Shown in pieces: positions 1 to 7,700 of a stretch of 12,949 nucleotides of DNA. How positions within the stretch are numbered: position 1 is the stretch's first letter; each line of letters opens with the position of its first letter. The notes under the pieces are model-generated. The model searched no databases and had not been told where the DNA came from. It saw only the letters and a list, made by a program, of their open reading frames with translations. The DNA is from a bacterium (GTDB taxonomy: Bacteria; Verrucomicrobiota; Verrucomicrobiae; Limisphaerales; J093), in NCBI GenBank assembly GCA_021839785.1, contig JAKCAB010000297.1, forward strand, positions 1 through 12,949, given 5' to 3'. The position numbers and the translations under genes were made by a program.

Positions 1-154
1 GCCACGCGGTGCCATGCACCTCGCCCTGTTGGCCAAGGGAACAAAAGGCCGAAGAGAACAGCAACATGGCGGCCGCCGGGCAACACCTCGCAAGTCTCCG
101 GGCGTTGGTAGCTATTGGCAGTGGCGGTGAGTCTGAGGTTCGGTCTCGCATGGC

Positions 155-359
155 TTACCTTTCCGTGACAGTGATGCTGGCGGGTTCGCTCCATTGGCCC
201 GCGGGCTGGTCGTCCACGAGATAGATCGCCCGGTATTCCCAGACCGCACTCTGGACCGCGGGCGGCAGCGGCGCGGTGTCCAAAGTAGTCCGGCACGGTG
301 TCGGTAGTGATGAGCTTCTAACCCTGACCGCCTTGCATCGGGCCGAGCCGCAGTTCGCC
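155..359 (-). pseudogene. Decayed C-terminal fragment of a secreted-type Fn3/Ig-like protein
   Basis: The minus strand from about 290 down to the TAA at 157-155 encodes a protein-like tail containing WEYRAIYLVDDQPAGQWS. It resembles the terminal beta-strands of fibronectin-III-like or similar domains that end many PVC-group extracellular proteins; this is recalled from the family, not searched. Just upstream the protein-like reading moves to another frame, giving GELRLGPMQGGQG, then an in-frame TAG (320-318), then KLITTDTVPDY. The two readable frames would join near position 285. A single-frame gene would therefore need one frameshift and one nonsense correction, which suggests a gene relic. 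No start codon, ribosome binding site or further homologous sequence was found upstream of 359. The parent gene is not identified. Confidence 0.4.
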
Positions 360-497
360 CCTACCCGGTTCAGGGAGCGCAAAACGTTAGATTTGCTACG
401 CAGACGACGGGCCTTCGGGCGAGTCGCACACAGAACAGACGAGTTGCCTGTGCCCAGCATCGCGACGACGGTCGCTCTGCGGTTGGGGTATTGATGT

Positions 498-521
498 GGC
501 TCGACGGAGTCTCGCCCCACC
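498..521 (+). repeat. Dispersed palindromic motif, copy A
   Basis: This copy begins GGCTCGACGGAGTCTCGCCC and ends CACC. Its core is a short imperfect palindrome (CGAC-GGA-GTCTCG). It shares its layout with copies at 911-935, 1080-1103 and 1156-1178. Copies A and C also share an upstream block, CTCTGCGGTTG versus CTCGGCGGTTG, which suggests a longer composite unit. Confidence 0.55.
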
Positions 522-632
522 CCGGCGTGTGACCGTGACCGCGCGGCTGGGACGTTGGCCGCCGTGCAGCTTTCCCTGATCCCCGTCTGATTGCCGTAAC
601 TCGCCATATAGAGCCCACTCACGTGTGTCCAA

Positions 633-704
633 GGCTGGACTGGCTGGACTGGCTGGACTGGCTGGACTGGCTGGACTGGCTGGACTGGCTGGACTGGCTG
701 GACT
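633..704. repeat. Perfect 9-bp tandem repeat, 8 copies
   Basis: Eight consecutive exact copies of GGCTGGACT run from 633 to 704 with no substitution. The unit is a multiple of three and would translate on the minus strand as a Pro-Val-Gln repeat, but no credible gene surrounds it, so I treat it as a non-coding minisatellite. Complete identity between units points to recent expansion or active slippage. Confidence 0.95.
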
Positions 705-910
705 TTCTCAAAGGCCCCGTCACGTGTCAAAGCTTTTTTTGTAACTTCTTCTTCTGGGGATGGCCAAAAATAAAGCGATGCCAACCCTCAGTCGTCCGCT
801 GACTGATGATGCCACACCGCCGGCCGAGTTGCCGCCCGGCTGGGAACGCGCAGTGGCGCAACGGTAGCCAGACAGCTCAAACGAGGGGCGTCTCGTGACG
901 GCCTTGGTTA

Positions 911-935
911 GGCTCGGCGGGAGCCTCGCGCTACC
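911..935 (+). repeat. Dispersed palindromic motif, copy B
   Basis: GGCTC-GGCGG-GAGCC (911-925) is a perfect 5-bp stem with a 5-nt loop. It is followed by TCGCGCTACC, matching the tail seen in the other copies (TCGCCCTACC type). Its layout parallels the copies at 498-521, 1080-1103 and 1156-1178. Confidence 0.55.
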
Positions 936-945
936 GGCAGACCCC

Positions 946-1071
946 AACCACAGAGACACCGGGACACAGAGGTCCGAGAAGGAACTCAGGAATGGGGTGA
1001 CCGCGATCTGTTGAGGGCTGTCTTCCTGGCTTCCAAATCCAGGCTCCGTACCTCTGCGTCTCGGCGGTTGA
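946..1071. repeat. Inverted-repeat element with CACAGAGAC-type arms
   Basis: The left arm (about 946-974) reads CAACCACAGAGAC, then CACCGGGACA, then CAGAGGT. The right arm (about 1050-1071) is close to its reverse complement, ACCTCTGCGTCTCGGCGGTTG. The roughly 75 bp between them contains a small hairpin (CCTGG/CCAGG near 1025-1042). Similar CACAGAGACACAGAG repeats are widespread non-coding elements in environmental bacterial genomes, by memory. The paired arms make this look like a small non-autonomous or folded element. Confidence 0.45.
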
Positions 1072-1079
1072 AATGGCAG

Positions 1080-1103
1080 GGCTCGACAGAGTCTCGCCCG
1101 TCC
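1080..1103 (+). repeat. Dispersed palindromic motif, copy C
   Basis: GGCTCGACAGAGTCTCGCCC differs from copy A at one base over the first 20 positions. The upstream flank CTCGGCGGTTG also parallels copy A. It directly follows the right arm of the inverted-repeat element at 946-1071. Confidence 0.55.
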
Positions 1104-1155
1104 AAAGGTGCGCTGGGTTCGTGCGCGCCGTGAAAGGCACCCACACTCTGCGGCG

Positions 1156-1178
1156 GGCTGGGGACAGCTCGCCCTACC
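1156..1178 (+). repeat. Dispersed palindromic motif, copy D
   Basis: GGCTGGGGACAGCTCGCCC followed by TACC. The 5' half diverges from copies A-C, but the tail CTCGCCCTACC is conserved. It lies immediately upstream of the candidate promoter for the TIM-barrel gene. Confidence 0.4.
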
Positions 1179-1185
1179 CGTGAAC

Positions 1186-1213
1186 TTGTCTTTCTCACGA
1201 AGCCCCTTAATAT
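1186..1213 (+). promoter_or_regulatory. Candidate sigma70-type promoter for the TIM-barrel gene
   Basis: TTGTCT (1186-1191) and TAATAT (1208-1213) are separated by 16 bp. Each matches the canonical -35 and -10 hexamers at 4 of 6 positions. The pair lies in a locally AT-richer patch and would start transcription about 10 nt before the ATG at 1231, giving a very short leader. This is pattern matching only. Confidence 0.35.
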
Positions 1214-1230
1214 CGTCCCGACACAAGCAC

Positions 1231-2211
1231 ATGCCTATGAACTTCACTCGACGTTCCTTCCTTGCCACCGCCAGTCTGGCCGCCGCCGCCGCGCCGTTAC
1301 CGGCCGTTCGCGCCGCAGAGACGCCGACCCAATCCCGCCCGCGGATCAAGTTGGGCATCGCCACGTATTCGTATTGGCACTTCCGCGACCCGAAGGTGTC
1401 GATCGAGACGGTGATCGACAAGGCGGCGCAGATTGGCGTCGAAGCCGTGGACATCCTGCATCGCCAGATGGACATCCCGGAGAAGGCGCCGCTGACCGCC
1501 GCGCACCGGCAGTATTTGCAGAAGCTCAAACGGCACGCGTTCCGCCAAGGCATCGACCTGGTCTGCCTGTCGATCCACCAGAATTTCGTCAATCCCGCCG
1601 GCACCGCCAAACCCACGCCCGAGGATTGGCAGGCGCAGGTCGAGCACACGCACAAGTGCATCGAGATCGCCTACGAACTGGGCGTGCCGTGCCTCCGCCT
1701 CAATTCGGGCCGCTGGAACACCATCAAGGATTTCGACGACTTGATGAAGGCGCGCGGCATCGAGCCGGCCCTGCCCGGCTTCACCGAGGACGACGCCTTC
1801 AAGTGGTGCATCGACAACACGCAGAAGTGCCTCGCGAAGGCGGAACAATGCGGCGTGGTGCTGGCGATGGAGAACCACTGGGGTTTGAGCCGCACGCCGG
1901 AAGGCCAGTTGCGGATCATCGACGCGCTGCCGTCGCCGTGGCTGGGCGCGCTGATGGACACGGGCAACTTCATGGAAGACCCGTATGACAAATTGAAGCT
2001 GGTCGCGCCCAAGACCGTGTACGCGCAGGCAAAGACCTATTACGGCGGCGGCGAGTGGTACACGCTGGACCTCGATTACCCGCGCATCGCTCGCATTCTG
2101 TACGACGCCGGCTACACCGGCTACGTCTCGCTGGAAATGGAAGGCAAGGAAGCCCCCGACATCGCCGTGCCGAAAAGCATCGCGATGCTGCGAAAAGCCT
2201 TCGCGGTGTAG
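1231..2211 (+). CDS. Tat-exported sugar phosphate isomerase/epimerase-like TIM-barrel protein
   Basis: A 326-residue protein of the xylose-isomerase-like (AP endonuclease 2 type) TIM-barrel superfamily, whose members isomerise or epimerise sugars or sugar-like substrates using a divalent metal. The N-terminus has a twin-arginine leader (TRRSF at about 6-10, then an Ala-rich stretch ending near AVRAAE, residue 30), so export as a folded, metal-loaded protein is likely. Candidate metal ligands are E214 in AMENHWG, D243 in LMDTGNF and E302 in SLEMEG. The position often held by His in an HxK motif reads AQAKTYYGGG (Q266). The reading frame is open further upstream, but I chose ATG 1231 because the leader starts there; ATG 1237 is an equally good alternative. 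No strong ribosome binding site is visible. The next plus-strand gene starts 230 bp downstream. The fold is secure; the substrate is unknown. Confidence 0.85.
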   Translation: MPMNFTRRSFLATASLAAAAAPLPAVRAAETPTQSRPRIKLGIATYSYWHFRDPKVSIETVIDKAAQIGVEAVDILHRQMDIPEKAPLTAAHRQYLQKLKRHAFRQGIDLVCLSIHQNFVNPAGTAKPTPEDWQAQVEHTHKCIEIAYELGVPCLRLNSGRWNTIKDFDDLMKARGIEPALPGFTEDDAFKWCIDNTQKCLAKAEQCGVVLAMENHWGLSRTPEGQLRIIDALPSPWLGALMDTGNFMEDPYDKLKLVAPKTVYAQAKTYYGGGEWYTLDLDYPRIARILYDAGYTGYVSLEMEGKEAPDIAVPKSIAMLRKAFAV

Positions 2212-2231
2212 CGAGGGAACCGAATCCAGGG

Positions 2232-2271
2232 AGCGCACGCCGCCGGCGTGTGCTGACCGGCGGCTCGCCGG
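2232..2271. repeat. Tandem hairpins downstream of the TIM-barrel gene
   Basis: Two stems follow each other closely. The first is AGCGCACGCC (2232-2241) pairing with GGCGTGTGCT (2245-2254) around a 3-nt loop, 10 bp with one G-U pair. The second is CCGGCG (2257-2262) pairing with CGCCGG (2266-2271) around GCT. No T-run follows, so this is more likely a dispersed palindromic repeat or an RNA-stabilising structure than a classic terminator. They begin 20 bp after the stop codon at 2211. Confidence 0.6.
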
Positions 2272-2323
2272 ACAGGGTTTCCACTCGCTCGCCAGGCTGT
2301 GACAGCGCACTGCAAACGACAGG

Positions 2324-2350
2324 TTGTTGTGAAACTGGCCGGAATAAAAT
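2324..2350 (+). promoter_or_regulatory. Weak candidate promoter before the esterase gene
   Basis: A locally AT-rich island in GC-rich DNA contains TTGTTG (2324-2329) and TAAAAT (2345-2350, 5 of 6 matches to the -10 consensus) at 15-bp spacing, about 90 bp before the ATG at 2442. The suboptimal spacing makes this a weak call. The remainder of the 2212-2441 gap holds only the tandem hairpins. Confidence 0.25.
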
Positions 2351-2441
2351 TGCCTTCAGCGGACCGCGGAACACCGCAAGCCGGCGGCCGAGGCTCCCCA
2401 TTTTGTCCGCATCGTTTCAACCCAGAAACCGCCCCGAAACC

Positions 2442-4523
2442 ATGAACCGTCGTCATTTCCTCCAAACCTCACCCGCATTGGCCGGTGCCGGCTTTGCGCT
2501 CGCTGCGCCTGCCGCCACGCAACGCGCCGTCGAAACCGCCCCGCCGCCGCGCCCTCCGGACCCCGCGCCGGCCAACCTCACCATTCGCGATTACCTCTGC
2601 CGCGAGGCGGCGGCCATCACGGACCGCGCGTTGCGGGATTTTCCGGACCGCCGCGCCTGGGAGCAGGCGATCCCGCGCAAGCGTCAGCAGTACCTGGCCA
2701 TGTTGGGCCTGGACGATCTGCCGCCGCGCGACCAGCGCAACCCGCCGCCGGTCCACCTCACGGGCACGGTCGAGCGGCCGACTTATCGCATCGAGAAACT
2801 GGCCTTTGAGAGCCTGCCTGGCCTGTACGTGACGGCGAATCTTTACGCGCCCAAGAACCTGAGCGCGCCCGCGCCAGGCGTGGTCTATGTGTGCGGGCAC
2901 GCGCAGGAACAGAAGGTCCATTACCAGGCGCATCCCCGGCGGTTTGCCGAGTTGGGCTTCGTGTGCCTGATTGTGGAAACGGTGCAGTTGGGCGAGGTCA
3001 CCGGGCATCATCACGGCTGTTATCGCGAAGGCTGGTTTCAGTGGTACAGCCGCGGTTACTCGCCGGCGGCGGTGGAGACACTCAACGGCATTCGCGCGCT
3101 CGACCTGCTCCAGGCGCGCCCCGAGGTGGATCCGCGCCACCTAGGCGTGACGGGCATCTCGGGTGGCGGCGCCACGAGTTGGTGGCTGCCGGCGGCGGAC
3201 GAGCGCGTCGGGGCCGCGGCGCCGGTGTGTGGCACGGCCACGCTGGCCTCGCACATCGCCGACCGCACGATCGACGATCACTGCGATTGCATGTGGTGGA
3301 TCGACACCGAGCGGTGGGACCTGGCCGACGTGGGCGCGCTGATCGCGCCGCGGCCGTTGCTGATCGGTTCGGCCAACCGCGACGCGCTGTTCACGATCGC
3401 GTCGATTCGCCAAGTGCACCGCCAGCTCGCCGGCCTCTATGAGCGTCTGGGCGCGCCGCAGAACTTGCGTTTGATCGAAACCCCCGGCGGGCATTCGTAC
3501 CACGAGCGGTCGCGGACTGGCATTTTCTCGTGGTTCATCAAACATCTGCAGGGCCGCGACGTGCCACCCGAACAGGTGGGCGACATCGACGATTCGCCGG
3601 CGAAACAGGAATCCGCGGAAACGCTGCGCGTCTATGTCAACGGTGCGCCGGCGGGGAACCGCTGCGCGCAAATTCCCGACTCTTGGCCGGCGGTGGCGGA
3701 ACCGCCGTCGGTGCCCGACGCCGCGGCGCTCCCGCGCGAGCGGGAGCGGATTGTCACGGCGCTGCGGCGAACCAGCTTCGCCGCCTTCCCGGAAACCCCG
3801 CCGCCGCTGGCGCCGCGGATCGAATACGAGTTCGAAGACGGCGCGACGCGGGGCTTCGTCTTTTCGTTCACTTCGGAGGCGGGCTGGCGCTTGCATGGCA
3901 GAGCCACGCGCGCCCAGACCGTTTCGCCGACGGCGCCAGCCGTGCTCGGTCTGTGCGTGCCCGACGAGGACCAGTACGCCACGCGGAGCTTGCTCGGCCG
4001 CCTCCGCGCGCCGTGGATGAAGATCGAAATCGCCACGCGCGGCTCCGGCGACACGGCGTGGGGCGAGGAACTGCAATGGCATTTGCGCCGCGCCAGCGCC
4101 TGGACGGGGCGGACGCTGGCGTCGATGCGGGTCTGGGACACGTTGCGCGCGCTCGCCGCGGTGCGGCAATTGCCCGGCATGTCGCCCAGTTCAGTGAGTC
4201 TCGCGGCGCGCGGCGAAATGGCGGCGGTGGCGTTGTACGCAGCCTTGCTGGACGGGCACGTGGAGCGCGTGCTGCTCGAATCGCCGCCCGCGACGCAGAA
4301 CGCACCCAGCCAACCGGACGGCAAAGGGCCAGCCATCGAGATGCTGAGCTGCCTGCGGGTAACCGACCTGCCGCAGGTCGCCGGTCTGCTGTGGCCGGCG
4401 GGGCTGGTGTTCGCCGGCGAGGTACCCGCCAGTTACGAATGGGCGGAGCAGCTTTACGCCCGATTGGGCGGGCCGGGCCGGCTCAATCGCGTCAAGGAAC
4501 TCTCTGCGTGGCAACCTGAGTGA
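2442..4523 (+). CDS. Tat-exported two-domain alpha/beta hydrolase (acetyl xylan esterase-like)
   Basis: A 693-residue protein. The leader MNRRHFLQTS followed by a hydrophobic Ala-rich stretch (to about residue 25) is a twin-arginine type signal. The first alpha/beta hydrolase unit (about 105-370) has a nucleophile elbow GISGGG (S240), a candidate acid D314 in GSANRDALF after the strand ALIAPRPLLIG, and a candidate His H351 in GGHSYHE. This layout matches acetyl xylan esterase/AXE1-type and related deacetylases. The C-terminal part (about 455-690) resembles a second hydrolase fold, but the expected elbow reads LAARGEM (587-593) with no Ser, so it is probably non-catalytic. The open frame extends upstream to 2055 inside the previous gene; ATG 2442 is chosen because the Tat leader begins there. 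No clear Shine-Dalgarno is present. Export and neighbours suggest removal of ester groups from a glycan; the substrate is inferred only. Confidence 0.8.
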   Translation: MNRRHFLQTSPALAGAGFALAAPAATQRAVETAPPPRPPDPAPANLTIRDYLCREAAAITDRALRDFPDRRAWEQAIPRKRQQYLAMLGLDDLPPRDQRNPPPVHLTGTVERPTYRIEKLAFESLPGLYVTANLYAPKNLSAPAPGVVYVCGHAQEQKVHYQAHPRRFAELGFVCLIVETVQLGEVTGHHHGCYREGWFQWYSRGYSPAAVETLNGIRALDLLQARPEVDPRHLGVTGISGGGATSWWLPAADERVGAAAPVCGTATLASHIADRTIDDHCDCMWWIDTERWDLADVGALIAPRPLLIGSANRDALFTIASIRQVHRQLAGLYERLGAPQNLRLIETPGGHSYHERSRTGIFSWFIKHLQGRDVPPEQVGDIDDSPAKQESAETLRVYVNGAPAGNRCAQIPDSWPAVAEPPSVPDAAALPRERERIVTALRRTSFAAFPETPPPLAPRIEYEFEDGATRGFVFSFTSEAGWRLHGRATRAQTVSPTAPAVLGLCVPDEDQYATRSLLGRLRAPWMKIEIATRGSGDTAWGEELQWHLRRASAWTGRTLASMRVWDTLRALAAVRQLPGMSPSSVSLAARGEMAAVALYAALLDGHVERVLLESPPATQNAPSQPDGKGPAIEMLSCLRVTDLPQVAGLLWPAGLVFAGEVPASYEWAEQLYARLGGPGRLNRVKELSAWQPE

Positions 4524-4616
4524 TAACTATGCGATTCGACAAAACGCTACGTTCTTGGATGGTAGAAGGCACCCCAAGCCGAAACTCACGGAGCGCACCT
4601 ACTGGTTGTCCTGCCT

Positions 4617-4713
4617 CCCCCTCACCCTATCCCTCTCCCCTAATGGGTGAGAGGGCCAGGAGTCTAGCCCTGACACCCTCTCCCCCATCGGGGGAGAGGG
4701 CCGGGGTGAGGGG
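4617..4713. repeat. Nested double-hairpin intergenic repeat (CCCTCTCCC/GGGAGAGGG family)
   Basis: The outer arms CCCCTCACCC (4617-4626) and GGGTGAGGGG (4704-4713) are perfectly complementary. Inside lie two hairpins. One pairs CCCTCTC (4631-4637) with GAGAGGG (4649-4655) plus an inner CCC/GGG. The other is a perfect 11-bp stem, 4676-4686 with 4690-4700, around ATC. This pattern is a well-known, very abundant intergenic repeat type in many bacteria. When translated it gives tell-tale PSPxxGERA peptides, so reading the downstream gene through it would be an artefact. It occupies most of the 218-bp gap between the esterase and the fusion gene. Confidence 0.85.
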
Positions 4714-4741
4714 GCACCGCTGCACGCGGTCGAGCTTCAAA

Positions 4742-7700
4742 GTGAAGACTCACCGGCCGCCCGGCCCGCTCAAATCCTTGGCGTGGCTGCTCGTCGCGCT
4801 GGCGGTTGCCGGCAATGCGCGCGCCACCGAACTGGGCATCGACAAAACGGCCTTCACCCTCGACGGCCGGCCGACCTTTTTACTCGGCGCCAGTTATTAT
4901 GGTGCGTTGGGAGCGCCGGAGAATTTTATCCGCCGCGATCTCGACGACCTCCAGCACCACGGCTTCAACTGGATTCGCGTCTGGGCGACTTGGACCGCGT
5001 TTACCAACGACGTCTCCGCCGTGGACAGCGAGGGACGTGCCCGCGAGCCGTTTCTGGGCAAACTCGCCTGGCTGGTCGGCGAGTGCGATCGCCGCGGCCT
5101 GGTGGTGGACGTCACGCTCACGCGCGGCGACGGCCCGGCCGGGCTGTCGCACCTCGCCACGTTCCCAGCCCACCAGCGTGCGGTGGAAACGCTGGTTACC
5201 GCACTCAAGTCGCGCCGCAACTGGTATCTCGACCTCGCGAACGAACGGAACATCCGCGACGCGCGGTTCGTCAGCGTGGACGAATTGCGCCGGCTCCGCG
5301 ACACGGTGAAGCGGCTCGATCCCGCGCGGCTGGTGACCGCGTCGCACGCCGGCGGCGACCTCGCGGAGCAGGATGTCCGCCGGTATTTGATCGAGGCGCG
5401 GCTCGACTTTTTGGCGCCGCATCGCCCGCGGGAACGCGGCTCCGCGGCCCAGACCGAGGCCAAGACGAAGGAGGCGCTGGCGTGGATGCAGTCCGCGGGC
5501 CGGACGGTGCCGATCCTTTACCAGGAACCGTTCCGGCGCGGCTACGGCGCCTGGCAACCTGGCGCGGCCGAATTTGCCACCGATCTGGCCGGGGCGCGGC
5601 AAGGCGGGGCCGCGGGCTGGTGTTGGCATAACGGCGACACGCGTGGCGCTCCCGGCAACGAGCCGCGCCGCTCGTTCGACCTTCGCCAGCGCCGCTTGTT
5701 TGACCAACTCGACGACGAGGAGCGCCGGTTTCTCGCGTCTCTGCCCAGCCCAACTTCCGCGGCGCTCCGCGATCCGGATCACGGACCGTGGCCGACTGCG
5801 ACGCCAGCGGAGGTCGGTCTCGATGCCGCCGCGCTGCGCGACTACAGCGATTACGTCGGCGGTCGCGGCTGCGTGGTGCGCCACGGCAAGCTGGTTTATT
5901 CGTGGGGCGACATCACGCGCGCGGAAGACGTGGCTTCAGCGGTGAAACCGTTCTTCAGTTTCTTCCTGTTCAAGGCGCTCGAGGACGGGCGGATTCCGTC
6001 GCTCGACGAAAAGGTGGTTCGCTGGGAGCCGCGCCTGGCGGACTTGAACCCCACGCTCGCCAACAAAGACATCGCAATTACCTGGCGGCACATGGCCAAC
6101 CAGATTTCCTGCTACGGTCTGGCCGAGCGCCCCGGCACGGCCTTTTGCTACAACGACTGGCAAATGGCGCTGTTCGCGGACCTGTTGTTCAACCGCGTGT
6201 ATGGCGTGGCGTGGGCGAGCGTCGATGCCAAGGTGCTGCATCCCATGCTGACCGACCTGCTGGGCTTTGAAGATCATCCGAGCTTAATTGCGTTCGGCAC
6301 GGGCGACCGGCCAGGGCGACTGGCGATTTCGCCGCGCGACTTTGCCCGCTTCGGTCAGCTTTTTCTGCAACGTGGCCGTTGGGGCGAGCGGCAAATTCTG
6401 CGAGCGGACCTCGCGGTCATGGCGGTTACCTCGCCTTTGCCGGCCTCGCTGCCGCGCGCTGGAAAAGTCGCCGCCGAGATGATTCCCGGTCAGCGCACGC
6501 TCGGCTCGCGCGAAATTCCGGACAACCAGACCGAGCACTTCGGCAGCTACTCCTGGCTTTGGTGGGTGAACGGCGTCGAGCGCAGCGGCCAGCGCCACTG
6601 GCCGGACGCGCCGGCGGACCTCTTCGCCGCGCTCGGCCACGGCGGCATCCGCGGCCTGGCGGTGATGCCCGGCCTCGACTTGATCGTGTCGTGGAACGAC
6701 GGCCAAACCGACAATCCGGCGAAGGAAAACGAGGCCTACCGGCGGTTGATGCGCGCGGTGCAGCGCGGAACGCAGTCCAACGCCACATCGACCGCCAGCC
6801 CCGCGCTGCCCGCGAATCTCAGGGCGGCTTTTTCGCCCCCGCGTGAGTTTGCTGGCGACCTCGGCAAGTATGGCGCCGTGCTGCGCTTCGCCGATGGCCG
6901 GCCCGTGAAGACCGCTGCGGACTGGACCGAGCGCCGCGCAGAGATTCGCAAATATTGGGAGAAAACCCTGGGGCCCTGGCCGCCGCTGATCGCCGAGCCA
7001 GGCTGGGAAATTCTCCGGAGCGAGCGTCGCGAGAATTTTACCCAGCAGCGCGTGCGGGTCGAGATCGCGCCGGCGCAGAGCGCGGAAGGCTGGCTGCTCA
7101 CGCCGGATGGATCGGGGCCGTTCCCGGCGGTGTTGGTGCCGTTTTACGAGCCGGAAACCAGTATCGGCCTCGGCAAACCGGGACGCGATTTCGCGTACCG
7201 GCTCGCCAAACTGGGATTCGTGAGCCTCGCCATCGGTTCGCCCGGTGGTGACGCCTGGAAACCGGTGACCGGCGGCGCGACCTGCCAGCCGCTTTCGTTT
7301 CTCGCTTACGTGGCTGCGAATTGCGCGAACGCGTTTGCGAATTTGCCGTCGGTCGATCCCGCGCGGCTCGGCGTCGTGGGCCACAGCTATGGCGGCAAAT
7401 GGGCGCTGTTCGCTGGCGCGCTTTGCGACCGGTTCGCGGCGGTGGTCGTCAGCGATCCGGGCATCGTCTGGGACGAGACGCGGCCCAACGTGAATTATTG
7501 GGAGCCGTGGTATCTCGGACGCGACCCCGCCGTGCAGCGCAAGCCGGGGGTTCCCACCGCGGACAACCCGCGCACCGGCGCGTATCGCGAGTTGTTCGAG
7601 GCCGGCCACGATTTGCCGGAGCTGCTCGCGCTGATCGCGCCGCGGCCGTTGCTCGTCTCGGGCGGTTCCGAGGATCCGCCGGCACGCTGGCGCGCGTTGA

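Larger units (their letters stand above)
1..1230. other. Gene-poor, repeat-rich intergenic region
   Basis: No open frame here reads like a real protein. The frames are short, rich in Arg and Pro, and lack recognisable motifs, except for one decayed fragment on the minus strand near 155-359. The stretch is mostly repeats: a 9-bp tandem array (633-704), four degenerate copies of a short palindromic motif (498-521, 911-935, 1080-1103, 1156-1178), a hairpin at 881-896 (ACGAG/CTCGT), and an inverted-repeat element with outer arms near 946-974 and 1050-1071. No tRNA or rRNA signature was seen. I read it as an accumulation of decayed sequence and dispersed repeats upstream of the first intact gene. 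Confidence 0.7.

Noticed and set aside
26..61. Possible small inverted repeat (CTGTTGGCC with GGCC and AACAG)
   Set aside because: The arms are short and imperfectly spaced; they are too weak to call, though the AT-richer segment could belong to a dispersed repeat.
633..704. CRISPR-like array
   Set aside because: The unit is only 9 bp and directly tandem with no spacers, and no cas genes are present.
1108..1230. Upstream extension of the TIM-barrel gene to 1108
   Set aside because: The extension runs through palindromic repeat copy D and the candidate promoter and would bury the Tat leader internally.
720..2310. Long minus-strand open frames (720-1661 and 1297-2310) opposite the TIM-barrel gene
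   Set aside because: They are antisense shadows of a high-GC gene, rich in Arg and Pro, with no family motifs, while the plus strand shows clear ligands and a Tat leader.
2055..2441. Upstream extension of the esterase gene to 2055
   Set aside because: It overlaps the TIM-barrel gene in another frame and passes through the tandem hairpins; the Tat leader begins at 2442.
3141..4169. Long minus-strand open frame opposite the esterase gene
   Set aside because: Its composition is Arg-rich and low in motif content; the plus-strand frame has an intact catalytic triad and leader.
6284..7609. Minus-strand 441-codon open frame opposite the fusion gene
   Set aside because: No recognisable domain. It lies entirely opposite serine hydrolase and alpha/beta hydrolase motifs that are convincing on the plus strand.
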